A program made the translations under genes and the position numbers. Shown piece by piece: positions 31,728 to 43,580 of a stretch of 64,000 nt of DNA. Under the pieces are notes generated by a model, which was not told the DNA's origin, did no database searches, and was given only the letters and a program-made list of their open reading frames with translations. Numbering within the stretch: the stretch's first letter is position 1; the number at the start of each line of letters is the position of its first letter. Source of the stretch: Aphanomyces cochlioides (lineage: Eukaryota > Oomycota > Saprolegniomycetes > Saprolegniales > Verrucalvaceae). The stretch spans positions 62,001-126,000 of the forward strand of contig JAHQRK010000013.1 of assembly GCA_019828595.1 (NCBI GenBank). The letters are read 5' to 3'.

Positions 31728-32346
31728 GGAGATTTGAAAATGAATCGAGTGCGAGGCTGCAGTAGCGTTAGCCTCGCCGCGATTGTGATTGTGCCGACTT
31801 GGTAAGTTTACGTGGATAGAGTTGTCTTACTACCAGTCTAAAAAAATGGACGGCTGTGTCATTTCGTTTGACGTGAGTAATCCTTCGATTTCGAGTGAGC
31901 TGCTGTAGCTTATGCTGTTCTACTGCTTCCAGCTATCGTGACCTACTAACGCCTATGAGTTAAAGTATGCTATGCCCCGCGCTTCAAGGGGTTTTCGTGC
32001 AGCTCCACTTGAAATGCGGGCAGTCGCGTGCTAGCGGCGCTCTCTGCACCTTCAGACAGACTGCAACTGGGAGACTCGTCGAGGGCACTGCACATTTCCA
32101 CGCCTTTCTCGGGGGAAAGACCACGCTCGGTGGTCTAAGGTACGGATTGCGAACATGGTCACAAACCCGTTTCCCACTTGATCTTTACCCATCTTGTCTG
32201 AGGGAAATGAAGGGTGAAAGGCGCCGTCTGGAGTGGACATCAGTGCGTCGCAAAGAAAACAGCAGAGCGAGACGTACCCAAGCAAGAGCTCACATTGAAA
32301 GTCATTCTGGAGGCGAGCTTTGTCTCGTTTATGATCCAGCGGCATT
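31728..32346. other. duplicated WRKY19-unit 5' flank
   Basis: No gene. 32150-32235 shares blocks (GATCTTTACCCATCTTGTCT) with 47090-47115 and, inverted, with 21433-21520, ahead of three genes of the same subfamily. Confidence 0.5.
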
Positions 32347-32363
32347 TCATTTTGCCATTTGCG
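32347..32363 (+). promoter_or_regulatory. Inr/FPR-like core promoter
   Basis: TCATTTTGCCATTTGCG directly before ATG 32364. TCATTTT fits the oomycete initiator YCAYTYY and ATTTGC the flanking FPR. Implies a 5' UTR of 15 nt or less. Confidence 0.6.
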
Positions 32364-32903
32364 ATGCCGACGACATGTTTCTTTGGTGACTGTGACAACG
32401 CTGTCCGGCCTGGGTCTTGGAAATGCCACTTCCACCGCAAACGATCGCGTTGTGTCGTGGCCAATTGTACCAACCAAGTTTACGCCCGACAGCTCTGTGT
32501 GCGCCACGGAGGGCGTCCGAAATGCCTCCACGAAAACTGCTCCTTGAGTCAACGCTTGGGCAACTACTGCGCCCGTCATACACACCTGGACCTGAGGAAA
32601 GCATGCACAGAGCCTGGCTGCGATAAGCAAGCTCACGCCCGTGGAAAATGTGTCCGACACGGCGGTGGGCGAGCTTGCAAAGTGCTAGGCTGCTCCAAGC
32701 ATGGAAGACAGCAAGGACTTTGCCATAAACACTTTCAAGACACACGGCCCGTCGCCTCTGCAAGTATATCCTGCCAAGTCGATCCGACCGACTTCATCCA
32801 TGCCATCACGCCCAAAATGTCCATTGGAAACCTTCTCAACGATGACATTTCAGACAGTCCATCGAGTGATACACCGTTGTCGCCTATAATATATGGAGTT
32901 TGA
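32364..32903 (+). CDS. WRKY19-like zinc-repeat protein
   Basis: 179 residues, ATG 32364 (MPTTCFFGDCDNAVRPGSW). Five complete repeats. The tail reads SCQVDPTDFIHAITPKMSIG, then NLLNDDISDSPSSDTPLSP and IIYGV. Nearest relative here is 20741-21280 on the other strand. The open frame extends to 32214, but the promoter motif abutting this ATG decides the start. Confidence 0.9.
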   Translation: MPTTCFFGDCDNAVRPGSWKCHFHRKRSRCVVANCTNQVYARQLCVRHGGRPKCLHENCSLSQRLGNYCARHTHLDLRKACTEPGCDKQAHARGKCVRHGGGRACKVLGCSKHGRQQGLCHKHFQDTRPVASASISCQVDPTDFIHAITPKMSIGNLLNDDISDSPSSDTPLSPIIYGV

Positions 32904-33344
32904 TCTCTGCGTAAGACGAACTAACCGGTCGAGTCGCTCACGACTGAGGCAAGTCCTTTAGCCACTATGCGACTTAGACAGGTTGGATGTACATTGGGCA
33001 CAAGGGGGCTGGACATGTCAAACTTGTCCCTGCGGAATTCATGAACTGTAGTCACAATGTAGCCTTCCTTGCGCGGGGAACTTCGTCGTGACAAAGCTGT
33101 GCGGATCAGACCAGCCTGTTGTTCAGAGGAAAGAAATCTTGATCCCCCTGGCGATGTGGATCCCAACGACGAACGTACAGAATTCTTCCACGTTAGTCGG
33201 GAAGAAAGACTAGAAGATGGGCTTTAAAAAGGACTCACTGTCGAAATGTACCTTGCGGCGTTCCATCTAAAGTGCTCAAAGTGGACGTCTTCTTCTCGCG
33301 CGATAGTGAATGTGCATGGGAAGCATTGAGGACATCCGTTTAGT
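32904..33344. other. duplicated WRKY19-unit 3' flank
   Basis: 32936-33000 (TGAGGCAAGTCCTTTAGCCA) matches 3' flanks at 36885-36960 and 48035-48100. No gene. Confidence 0.45.
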
Positions 33345-33560
33345 ACAGCCGTAATCATTGACATGGGGATTCATATGCTTGATGTAGCCAGCAATACACC
33401 TGGCCACGACAACTCCAGCCTGAATGTACAGTATTGCATCGTGGACACACAAGCAAGATGTCAAACTCATGGCGGACTCGGCATTAGCTGCTGGCTTCAA
33501 TTTGACAATTCTACTTAAGCCTCCACAAAGCATTCGATGACGTCCACGTGGTGGAATATT
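33345..33560. repeat. duplicated intergenic unit (inverse of 7431-7680)
   Basis: Contains GACATGGGGATTCATATGCT and TGGAATATTTATGATGAACG, the inverse of blocks at 7431-7680. Confidence 0.6.
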
Positions 33561-33799
33561 TATGATGAACGATGTGCTACAAGCAACTTGAAGCAATTCA
33601 CATTGCAGTTTGCTGACCCCTGTCAAGTGCACCCATGTTCATTTGGATGCTTGGGGAGAACGTTCTCGGTTTGTTTCAAATGGTCTTTAAAATTGCCAGT
33701 AAACACGCCAATGCTGTAAACTACGTCTGACGTGGCGGCAATGCGACAGAGGATTGGATGCGTTGTCATATCAAAATGGCCCAAGAACAAAAGGATGCC

Positions 33800-33950
33800 A
33801 GGTTGCGCAGGTCCGACAGGCACAACTAACAGCAGACTCGTCAACTCCAAAACGTACTACGTAGTAGTTTACGAGCCAATCGTCTCTCTCTTGCCCAAAA
33901 AATTCCTTGGAACATTGCATGAGTGGGGGATAGCAGCTACACTGAGCTTG
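33800..33950 (+). repeat. ~150-bp dispersed repeat, copy 1 of 4
   Basis: Shares the order GGATGCCAGGTTGC, TCCGACAGGCACAAC, AGCAGACTC, TCTCTCTTGCCC, AAATTCCTTGGAAC with 37500-37660, 55137-55295 and 58740-58895. Part of the sequence units that move with WRKY19-like genes. Confidence 0.7.
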
Positions 33951-34482
33951 CTATAACAAAGTTGAGTGTATTGTCTAGGCACGTGATTTGGTCCAGGAAT
34001 GGCTAGGCAATGACATTTCATTCCTTGAAGCTGCTTTGCAACACCAACGCTCCAAGAACTTGTTGGCGAGGATGAAGTTAGATTGGGGGGCAATGATGAC
34101 AGTCACAAACCAGGATGCAACCTACGACAGCATGATCATCTGGTTGGTCCAGCCCAGGTGCGCGCGTGGCCTGCGCCACTCAGCATCCCACGGGCGAAAG
34201 CCAAGTCAACGACAATCAGGACACACTTCTACAAGTTCGCCATGACCTTAGGCTGTATTTTCAGTAGTGTTGAGCATGTCGTATTGGTGGCCTTCCCTTT
34301 GACTCTTCCCAAGGGCACCCACGTTGACCTTGAGAATATGAGGCATACTACGTAGTACAGTAGTACTGTATTTCTTTCTGAGCGGGTCTTTGGACTCATT
34401 TGGATGCATGGGGAGCCTGATGGCGACAGGCTGTGCATAGGAATCAAACTGTCGATCGGAAGTCTGGAAACGTTCATCTTCA
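33951..34482. other. duplicated flank, no gene
   Basis: 5' flank of the pseudogene that follows, partly shared with 37740-38350 (TCACAAACNNGGA... and CACCCACGTNGACC blocks). Confidence 0.4.
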
Positions 34483-35015
34483 ATGGAGACGAAATGTTTC
34501 TTCTCGGATTGCGACAACTTGGCCCAGCCTGGGTCTTGAAATGCTACTTCCATCGGAAGCAATCCAAGTGCCTCGTTGTGAACTGCACCAATCAAGTCTA
34601 TGCTCGACACCTCTGCGCTCGCCATGGAGGGCGCTCCAAATGCCTCAACAAAAACTGCTCATTGAGTCGGCGCTTGGGCAAGTATTGCTCTCGTCATACA
34701 CACCTGGACATCAAGAAGACTTGCACAGAGCCCGGTTGTGACAAGCAAGCCCACGCTCGGTGGAAATGCGTCCGCCATGGCGGTGGGCGATTCTGCAACA
34801 TGTCAGAGTGTATGAAGCGTGGAAGACAGCGGGGGCTTTGTTACAAGCAGTTTTAAGACACATTTGGCGTAATTCAAGCAAAGAGCAAGCGATGCGCGGT
34901 CGAACCGATCGTCTTAACCAACTTATCCAAGGCCAAAACAGCGATAGAAAACCTACTGAATCACGAAAGGCCTGCACCAGACATTGCACGGACTGAAGGA
35001 CCATTTGGCATCTAA
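34483..35015 (+). pseudogene. WRKY19-like pseudogene
   Basis: ATG 34483, METKCFFSDCDNLAQPGS then stop, because one G is missing (GGGTCTTGAAATGC for GGGTCTTGGAAATGC). In the shifted frame repeats 1-4 are nearly perfect, but a TAA replaces the Gln codon after YKQF, at the position of HFQDT in 38352. Downstream the tail is still readable (AIENLLNHERPAPDI, TEGPFGI) to 35015. Two simple lesions, so inactivation looks recent. 3' flank matches that of 38352. Confidence 0.88.
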
Positions 35016-36283
35016 AAGAGAGGATCTTGACGTCGAAGTAAAAGGAATTAACAGATTGTGTAGCTATTTCATTTGTAGTGGCTTGTCCTTGCTCAGCCTT
35101 GATTGAAAGGCGAAGCAGGGAAGGCAGAGGCGTCATCTCTGTCGTCCTCACCACCATGGTCAGCACAGTGTTTGGCAGCTGTCTGTCGCCTACTGGTAGT
35201 CTGCTTTGTTAGACCTATTTTGCCAAGAATGCAGCTTGATTGGCTTAAAACTCTGAACAGTGAACACTCCAAGGGTCCAAGACCCAAGAGGTTTGGACGA
35301 ATTGAAGTTAGAGAACCCAATACTCAAGCTGATGAAAGGTACGTGGACATGTATTACAAGATTGACTGATTTGCAACTTTGTTAGACTCAAGAAATGATT
35401 TGTACGTTGGGACTTTTGAGAAAGTTCTGACAACCTTTACCAGCCATAAGTTGTAAATCTGAAATTTCTAGAATTCTGATTGGCTGTTTCTCCTTTTTTA
35501 CACTGTACCATCAACAAAAATCCCAGGTACATTTGCAGCAGATCCATGTTCGCTTGTTGCAGTGAGAGTTGCATCATTTGAAGCGTTTTGCAACACTGAA
35601 GTACAGAAAAGCCTCCCACGAGGAAATCTTATCGTACAGTATGAACTGTTGAAATCAATAAGTATTAAATGACGAAGGTATTATGAAGTGTGCTACTGTT
35701 TTGCCATTGGTGAGAATATTTGGAGGCTGAGCAGGAAATCAAAAGGTTCTTTATGAGATTATTTATGACGGATAAAATTGAAAGCAGAGTACACACGAGA
35801 AAATGCTGAATGATTGGAAACAAGGACAAGTTGAATAGGCGTGAGTGTAAGCTTAGAATCTAGTCCCGAGACGATCAAAACCAACAAACTCATTTCTTAT
35901 GGTGATTACATGGGTAGTTGGTGAGTATTCGATATGGTCATCTCAGATTGTATGCTTGGACTATGATATATTATGTACTGTCAAAAGTAATATTTGAACC
36001 TCTGAAAAATGCGTTTCTTCGTGGGAGGCTTATCTGTACGTATGTATCCAGACGCGAAGTAAATATAAAGATGATAGTAGAATAACTAGCCATACTAGAT
36101 TTGTGGATATACAACGACTAGTATGTGCATACTTTAATCAAGTTAAAAGGATGGGACAAATACAGTAGAAAAAGGGGTAGGTGGTTCAAACAGACGACCA
36201 AGATGCACCCAAGTGAGTGCTCGCGTTGACAGTTGGTCCACCTGGTAGAGGCGAGCTTTGTCTTGTTTATGATACGAGCCCTT
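35016..36283. other. AT-rich intergenic, no gene
   Basis: 35090-35150 resembles 39000-39060, the 3' flank of 38352 (AGGCAGAGGC, ATCTCTGTCGTCCTC). Beyond that, AT-rich sequence with no recognised gene. Confidence 0.4.
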
Positions 36284-36300
36284 TCATTTTGCTTTTCGCC
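36284..36300 (+). promoter_or_regulatory. Inr/FPR-like core promoter
   Basis: TCATTTTGCTTTTCGCC abuts ATG 36301 and is identical at 47420-47436. Initiator TCATTTT plus pyrimidine-rich TTTTCGC. Confidence 0.6.
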
Positions 36301-36834
36301 ATGCATGTCAAGTGTTTCTTCACCGACTGCGCTAACGAGGTCTTGCCTGGGTCTTGGAAATGCCACCTCCACCGCAAACGATCGCGTTGTGTCGTGGTCA
36401 ACTGCACCAACCAAGTGTACGCCCGACAGCTCTGTGTGCGCCACGGAGGGCGTTCCAAGTGCCTCTTTGAAAACTGCACGTTGAACCGACGCTTGGGCAA
36501 GTATTGTGCCCGTCATACACATCTGGACCTGAGGAAAGCGTGCACGGAGCCTGGCTGCGAGAAACAAGCCCACGCCGGAGGAAAATGTGTCCGACACGGC
36601 GGCGGACGAGCATGTAAAGTGCCAGGCTGCTCCAAGCATGGAAGACAGCGAGGGCTTTGCTATAAACATTTTCATCGGCTTGTCGCCCCCGCAAGCATGT
36701 CCTGCGATCCGACCGACTTGATCCGTGCAGCAACATCCAAGATGTCCATTGCAAACCTCCTCAACGATGAAATTTCTGACGTGCCATGGAGAGATACGTC
36801 GTTGTCTCCTTCGTACGAGGAATTAACTGCTTAG
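36301..36834 (+). CDS. WRKY19-like zinc-repeat protein (reference copy)
   Basis: 177 residues. Ligands by position: C5-C10-C21-H24; C30-C35-C45-H48; C54-C59-C69-H72; C81-C86-C96-H99; C105-C110-C120-H123. Each linker is basic (HRKRSR, RHGGR). The tail has a short spacer (RLVAPASMSCDPTDLIRAAT), then SKMSIANLLNDEISDVPW and a Ser/Glu end. Basic linkers between zinc knuckles fit nucleic-acid binding; that is inference. Almost a twin of 47437-47952, sharing promoter and both flanks. Confidence 0.92.
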   Translation: MHVKCFFTDCANEVLPGSWKCHLHRKRSRCVVVNCTNQVYARQLCVRHGGRSKCLFENCTLNRRLGKYCARHTHLDLRKACTEPGCEKQAHAGGKCVRHGGGRACKVPGCSKHGRQRGLCYKHFHRLVAPASMSCDPTDLIRAATSKMSIANLLNDEISDVPWRDTSLSPSYEELTA

Positions 36835-38351
36835 ATAAAGCTCTAGTGCTTCTCTTCCACAGTTCGATTTCAACAAACTGTAGCTCAGGCAAGTCCTTTG
36901 GCGAGGACGTGGCTTAGAACTAACGGGAAACAGGCTGGATGCCCAAGTTAAAAGAGGCATTGTCATCTGGTGGAACTCAAAGAGCGACCACGTTCAATCG
37001 ACCGTGCGTGTACATGTAAGAGGAGGAATATCATTGGTGAGTCAAATGCCATGATGACTATTAAAGACACACGGCAGGAGGGCAAGCTCGACGCGAAGCA
37101 TCGCAGCCGTCGGATAAGACGTCAAAGATGCTCATGATTGGTTTCCAACATTTCACCAAAGAGGTGCGAAAGTCGCATGGATGATACAATACTCGGCCGC
37201 CATACCCAGGAAAACATCTTCGTGGCAAAGCCATACATGCAGAGAAGATGAGCCTGTTGCTGACATGGAAATATTGGCGATTTGCACAAACCACGCAGGG
37301 GCGAACGACAGTTCTCTTCCCCCGTGAGTTGTGAAGAAAGACAAGAAGCTGGACTTTCAGGCCTTACGTCAGACATCATGTTGCTCTGGTCACGTAGAGT
37401 ATTTACGATGAAAGCTTGCACAGAGTATGGATGACCAAAGTCTATGCACCAAGGAAATTTGCTTGTTATGGCCGTAAGGTGACGGAAGCTTGCATGTCAA
37501 CTTGGCTCAAGGATGGCAGGTTGCACACGTCCGACAGGCACAACAAATAGCAGGCACTTCCTTTCCCGCACGTTGTGAACAAATCAGTCGTCTCCCTCCC
37601 TTGCCCAAGAAATTCCATGGAACAGTGCATTTGTGGGTGAGAATAGCCTGCCTACTCCATGGGACAAATAGGCAAGTTACACGCAGATTGCTACTTCAAA
37701 GATGAGAGCATTGTCTAGGCACGTGGTTTGGTCCCATAAATGGCTACACGGTGAGATAAAGACGACGATAAATGCTCTAAAAGTACTCGTTTTGCTCTCT
37801 TGATAACGTTATGATATGGACGTTAGGCGGGGAAACAGTGATAACAGTCACAAACTACGACAGGAACCTTCGACACAATGATCGTCTAGTAGATGCAGCC
37901 AGGTATGCCCGCTTCTCAAAATGCCACGCGCGAAATCCAGCCGCATGAGCAGTACTAGTACGTGCGAGGGATAGTCAACTCCAATGACTAGAACATCGCC
38001 AAGACTTTAGGTACGCAAATAGAACGCGCTGCTGCCTCAAGAATCGAGTTTGTACTTCCGGAAGCAGCAGCATCGAGCATCCGTCCCTTGACTCGTCTCA
38101 AGGGCACCCACGTCGACCACACAGCATTTATGTCGATGGCCAAGCTGAGACGGTTTGAGAAAATGAGTCATCGCTCTTACTGAACCAGCCTTTGGATTTA
38201 TTTGGATGCATGTAGAGAACGTTCTCGCTTGGTACTAATGTACAGGGCACAATATTGACGGTGCAGACATAAAAAAAATTGATGGTGGCAGGCAGTGCAT
38301 TGAGTTCAAACTGTAGATGGACAGTTTTCAATATTCATTTTCCAACCTGGC
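36835..38351. other. duplicated flanks, no gene
   Basis: 36885-36960 matches 3' flanks of 32364 and 47437. 37300-37345 (CTCTTCCCCC ... GAAGAAAGACAAGAAGCTGG) matches 48510-48555 and 54712-54750. No gene. Confidence 0.45.
37500..37660 (+). repeat. ~150-bp dispersed repeat, copy 2 of 4
   Basis: Contains GATGGCAGGTTGCACACGTC, CGACAGGCACAACAAATAGC, CCCGCACG and TTGCCCAAGAAATTCCATGG in the same order as the other three copies. Confidence 0.7.
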
Positions 38352-38954
38352 ATGCAAGCGAAATGTTTCTTTACGGATTGCAACAACGTGGCCCAGCCTG
38401 GGTCTTGGAAATGCCACTTCCACCGCAAGCGATCCAAGTGCCTTGTCGTGAACTGCACCAACCAAGTCTATTCCCGACACCTCTGCGTTCGCCATGGAGG
38501 ACGACCCAAATGCCTCTACGAAAACTGCTCATTGAGTCGGCGCTTGGGCGAATATTGCGCCCGTCATACACACGTGGACCTCAAGAAGACTTGCACTGAG
38601 CCCTGGTGTGACAAGCAAGCCCACGCTCGGGGGAAATGCGTCCGCCATGGCGGCGGGCGATTCTGCAATGTGCCAGGGTGTATGAAGCATGGAAGACAGC
38701 GGGGGCTTTGCTACAAGCATTTTCAAGACACATTTGGTACGATCCCAGCAAAGAGCAAGCGCTGCAAGGTCGAATCGATCGTCTTGACCAACTCGTCCAA
38801 GGCCAAAATGGCAATAGATAACCTTCTGAATGATGAAAGGTCCGCGCGAGACATTGCATGGACTGAAGGGCCATTCGGCATTCCGATTCAAGTACTGGTA
38901 GAAGAGATGATCTTGCCATCGAAGTGCAGGGAATATACTAATCTTTTTCGCTAA
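38352..38954 (+). CDS. WRKY19-like zinc-repeat protein, long tail
   Basis: 200 residues, the longest intact member. ATG 38352 (MQAKCFFTDCNNVAQPGSW), TTCATTTTCC upstream. Five complete repeats, with TEPWCDK in repeat 4. The tail runs FQDTFGTIPAKSKRCKVESI, KAKMAIDNLLNDERSARDI, AWTEGPFGIPI, then a 20-residue extension (QVLVEEMILPSKCREYTNLF) where relatives stop, suggesting loss of the usual stop. Parent-like copy for the pseudogenes at 5985 and 34483. Confidence 0.9.
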   Translation: MQAKCFFTDCNNVAQPGSWKCHFHRKRSKCLVVNCTNQVYSRHLCVRHGGRPKCLYENCSLSRRLGEYCARHTHVDLKKTCTEPWCDKQAHARGKCVRHGGGRFCNVPGCMKHGRQRGLCYKHFQDTFGTIPAKSKRCKVESIVLTNSSKAKMAIDNLLNDERSARDIAWTEGPFGIPIQVLVEEMILPSKCREYTNLFR

Positions 38955-40209
38955 TTGCTTGGAATTGCATTGTCCTTGACGCTTCTTTAGGAGTCTTGAT
39001 TAAAATTTCAAGCAGGGAAAGCAGAGGCTTTACCTCTGTCGTCCTCTCCAACATGGACAACTCAGTTTGGTATTTAATCTGTTGTCTTAATGACAAATAT
39101 CTAGACGTCACGTCGTTCGTCGTGATATTCTCCATCGATTCGACCACATTCCGTCCGTCGGCACTATTGCATTGTGCCACTCGATCAACGCCTGGATTGC
39201 GCTTGTTTGAAGAAGGTTCAGAGTCCTTCAGCAGAATGTCGAGAATGTACTGTACATTCACATGTCCTGTATATTGTGCTTTTGATACAAATCGACCGAG
39301 GTTTCGAATCGATTCCGAATCGAACGGGCTTCTCTGATTGGCTAGAATTAAAAATTAAAATTAGTCAGCCAATCAGAATCGATCAGCCACCTGACTCACG
39401 CAAAACACACACTGACACACACCACTTCAGTATTATGAAATCGATTTGAAAATGAATTCGCTTTTTGGTCAAAACCACAAATTTGGTTGAAAATGACAAT
39501 ATCAATAGAGAGATTTGATTAGCTACAAAATGTTTTTCGGATTTTTGATTGGCTGTTTGATTTGGCGCTTTGTTCTCATACTCACGGCGTTCTACACCTT
39601 TGCCCGATCAAGTTGAACAGTTTTTTCAATCAATGTGAACCAGATATAAAATATTAAATTTCATAGTTTTTTCAATGTCGAATTTTGCATCCTTGTCCGG
39701 TTGTCGTCGACAACCGAGGACACGCAAAAAACCAGTCGCCGCTGTGCTGACCTGGTTCTACAGGATTGGACACACAAGCCAGTGAATCGTTGTGCTGTGT
39801 TGGCCTGGTTCTCCTCGGCTCTCGTACACCTCCCAAAGACCGCAACAATAACGATTGAATACAGTAGTTAAATAGGTAGTTTTATCATGTTCAATATTCA
39901 CAATGATTTTTTTTCATCCACACACTGGTCTGTGACAAAAAGGTTGCAACGCATTCTCGAAGGGTGGAATATTTCAGCACATATGCGCGCACCCACCTTG
40001 ACTTCTATTAGAGATGTTTCCCCACCAATCTCTATCAATCTAGGATGATTCCCATGATAAATGAGTCTCAGGTGTAGACAGTACTGCAGTAGAGTAATTC
40101 GTTACAACTTCTTGTGATTCCCCGATTTCAGCCTGCATTTTCTTGTTTTCGGTGCCCACATTTTCTGTACTCATTGAGCGACGGCTCTCAAATTCATGTA
40201 TTTGCCCAT
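38955..40209. other. inverted-repeat fragments, no gene
   Basis: 39421-39502 is inverted at 43912-44002 (CACTTCAGTATTATG, AATCGATTTGAAAATGAATTC), and 39592-39622 (CTACACCTTTGCCCGATCAA) is inverted at 44464-44495. The order of the two pairs is not mirror-like, so they do not form one simple pair of ends. No gene. Confidence 0.45.
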
Positions 40210-41991
40210 TCACATATCCTTATTGTGCAGTGCACGCATCTGCTTTAGCACTGCACTGCTTTTAGGTGTTCTCACGCCTTTCTCGTTTAAAAATTTGACA
40301 ACTGTTAACTCAGCTTCGTTGCTCAAACGCATCACATCGTCTTGGCAATTTGACATCTCCTTATCGAGAATAAAACCTCGCGATGGGCACAACTTCATGT
40401 ACGCGACAATATTTGCTGCGTTTGACCTTTTCTTTCGATAAATATCCAACTCCACGCGAGCAGTTCACCAGCATACCAGTCTAACCACACAGCAGACGAG
40501 CGCGTGGACGTCAAGCGCATTCTTGACGCGATCAGCAATGTCTGTTGGTGGATCGTGTCAACCGTGGGTGCATTTTTCTTAGGCAGAGCTGATTCATCAA
40601 CCTGACTTTCTCGGTTGTAGGCTTCATGAAACGACGCCCGACGTTGAAACAAAAGTCGTCGCGCGTGAATCCAGCCTGCTCTACACAGATATCAATTCGC
40701 TGTACAACAGGAGCAACGGCTTTCAGCGCACGCAGTTGTGGTATTGCTCGTAAAAGCCTCGAGGTACAGACATCCGAAACTTCACGACATTTAATTCTCT
40801 GCCTTTCAGGCCAGTGCAAGTGTAGAAGAGTCGTTCCTGCAAGACTCGAAGTTGCCCGAACACGACAATGTCAAGGATATCTAAGCAATCGAGAGGTACA
40901 TGTGAGTTTGGATTCCAACCGCTGAGGATCTTTGAAACTCTGACTTTCTTGAGTCGTGTTGAATACGTATGACCAGACGGTTCGTGTAGATGCAAAATTC
41001 AATCCACCATGATTCGATATCCACTGCATACTCACGCCAGCTTCGCCATAAGCATGTTGGGCACCGCCAAGTCCAATGAGTGCGACGACAATTGCGCCTT
41101 GACTCCAACAGGTATACAAATTTGGCGGAGTGGGCGATTGACTTGACTGCGCATGCAAGGTGCCTTTGTTAGCGTTTTGTTTTGATTGCCCGCTTTTTAG
41201 CTCCATCTTGCTCGCATTATGGCTTGCGACATCCGATTGCTCAGCCAATGACAAAACCTCAATAAGAGGAAGGGTTCGATGGCCTCAATTTCTAACTCAT
41301 GGACGTTAGGGCGAACAGTCTCCAACAAGACCAAACATGGAGCAGTTTGCATGGCCAGTGCCAGAGCGATGGCAAGGATGGGACAAGTCACAACATTTCC
41401 ATTGGCATACAAGGTAAGATCTTGTTGCTCCCTTGTCTTCACTCGAACTAGGCAAATAAAAAGATTCATGTTTGAACAGTTTGTCAGTAACAAACTCAAA
41501 CCAAAGCAAAGCATAGACGCATCTTGGTGATCGACTGAGTTTGTAGCGTTGGTGTATTGATGACGCGTTAATATATTTAATTCTCGTTTTTTACATTCAG
41601 GGGCATATTTCATCACTCCTCCAGCTTCGCGATTCATCATGTATTTTCCAGAATTCGCCCCATTTCGCACAACCGTTCATCGAATGCAACTTGGCTTGCT
41701 GTAAATCGTTCTAGCAGCCACATTTTAAGTGGCAAAAGTTCGAAACTACTGTATATGTGGCGAGTCATTTTTCACACCAGCAGTTAAGACCAAATGCAGT
41801 GCAAACTTGTTCATGACAGCGCTTATACATCGTCCTTTTGGATCTTTCGACATACAATCGAATACATACTCTAACGTTACGTTCTCGGCTTCTAAGGAGC
41901 GCTTGAACGCATTTACTCTGACGGATCTTCGCAGTGAGTTGATGTTCATACTAGTTGTCGGGGACAATTCAAATATGTGTGTAGTATGCAA
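40210..41991 (-). pseudogene. Crypton tyrosine recombinase, decayed copy
   Basis: Frames on the minus strand line up in order with the better copy at 55927-58035: VNAFKRSLEAENVTLEYVFD and VMNKFALHLVL; FGLSLLLTNCSNMNLFICLV and VKTREQQDLTLY; GGAQHAYGEAGVSMQWISNH and SYVFNTTQESQ (the Y region); KILSGWNPNS; then LKAVAPVVQRIDICVEQAGF and SSAVWLDWYAGELLAW, AYMKLCPSRG. The HxxR motif is lost and frames are broken repeatedly. Its value is in showing that the frame runs on across the place where the other copy has a TGA. Confidence 0.8.
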
Positions 41992-42444
41992 TGATTTATA
42001 GAATTGAATGGGTGGATAGCATATTTCTTGTCAACTTCCGACGTTATATGTTGAAAGTTTGTAGGAACCTATGTTCCAAAATTGATTGGCTGAAATTGAT
42101 ATTTATATTTTATTTCTTAGCACTCTAATTGGCCGAATGTATTTGGAAAATATTTTGATTGGTTAAAATAATTCATACAAGTTTTAAGAGATGTCGGAGA
42201 TTTTTTTCGGCCATGTTGCATTGTTGAGTGATGTTGTGCGCATCTGCTGTATCATGAATTTCTATTGTTCGTAGACGTCAAACATGAAAAAAGATAAATC
42301 CTGTATTATTTAATGGTCGCATATATATTTGTTATCAGAGTGTATTGATTTGTGGTGGATTCGTTATTCCGAGAGATAGCCATACTGACATGCAACGATT
42401 CAGCAAATGAAATTTGGGGATGACATATATTCATCCTATATGAT
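41992..42444. other. AT-rich, no gene
   Basis: Intergenic sequence between the dead Crypton and repeat copy C. Nothing recognised. Confidence 0.4.
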
Positions 42445-43404
42445 GTATTGTGATTGGAAATCGTAGGAACAGATTGCCTACATTTCGATTTTGACGAATC
42501 AAAGTAACTTTTAGATTTAATTGGCTGAATATGATTTGATTTGAGATCTCGCTGTTGCGCCAAGTTGAAACTTTGCGAGCACCATTCCGGTGAGCAAACA
42601 CCATGAGCTTGTATCCAGCTCAGACGTAACGTGAACTATTCTAATGCCGAACGAATCGTTTTTAAATGAATTTAATACACTATCACGATTGTGTGTCGCG
42701 AATATCTGTTTCATGGCAAAGGTATCAGCATTGCTAGATAGCGTCAAACACCTTACTCAGGGGGGTTGTTCAATACTGCGCACATGCATAGAGATATGAA
42801 ATGCAGTCTGTCGACGCAGTTTGCATTACCACGTTTTGACTCTGTTCATACTCGTCTCATTGTCTATTCATCACGAGACGAATATGAACAAAGTCAAACA
42901 GTGGTTAGATTATACACCTACAACAAAGGTGGAGTTACAGTGTCCTATGTAATGTTTGGTTATTTAGTTATTGAGGAATGTTACGGCAAGTGTCCTTTGT
43001 TTGTGGGTATCAAGACCATGATCGTATATTCAAGTCTTTCTCTCTATATCGAGCGTCAGATGTCGCCTAAAGCTTCTTGCGACTTCGCATTACATAAGTA
43101 GAAAGTGCGCATGCATGCCGTGCCGCTCTTACCGGCTCGTGATCTTTTTGTGCACGCTAAAAACACTCGATAGATGATACCAACAACATGATTGGTCAAT
43201 ATAAAGAGATTTTATAGATGTATGATTGGTCAATGAAACGTAGGAATTTCGGCCCTACAATTTGGCGAAAATTTCAGTCAAAACGAAATTCATACTTTAA
43301 TCAAGTTAATGAGTGAGGTATTTTTTCGAAAAATGGGAAATATCAGAATATTGTTCCTACGATTCGTCAAAATATCAAATATAACTCCTACATTTTCCGA
43401 CTTA
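42445..43404 (+). repeat. dispersed ~0.96 kb repeat, copy C
   Basis: Nearly identical to copy B (inverted at 16219-17174), far more than to copy A. Ends at CCGACTTAT like the others. Confidence 0.8.
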
Positions 43405-43434
43405 TGTGAAAACGTTTTCATTCAATGTGAACAC

Positions 43435-43580
43435 AAAGGCTCCGCGCCAAAAGTTGACACCAAGGTCATTCGGTCAAGTGGACTCTATCGATTGGATTAG
43501 ACGACCTGGGGCCGTGTAGTCCATTGGATAGAGTCCACTTGACCGAACAGATTGACACCAACTTTTGGCACGGAGTCTTT
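43435..43580. repeat. imperfect inverted repeat, ~61-bp arms
   Basis: Left arm 43435-43496 (GCCAAAAGTTGACACCAAGG, GTCAAGTGGACTCTATC) and right arm 43520-43580 pair with mismatches. Directly behind it a second hairpin pairs GTTCGCGTTGGTTTGGCATC (43582 on) with its complement near 43657-43676, enclosing GGTAAATT...AATTTACC. Confidence 0.65.
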
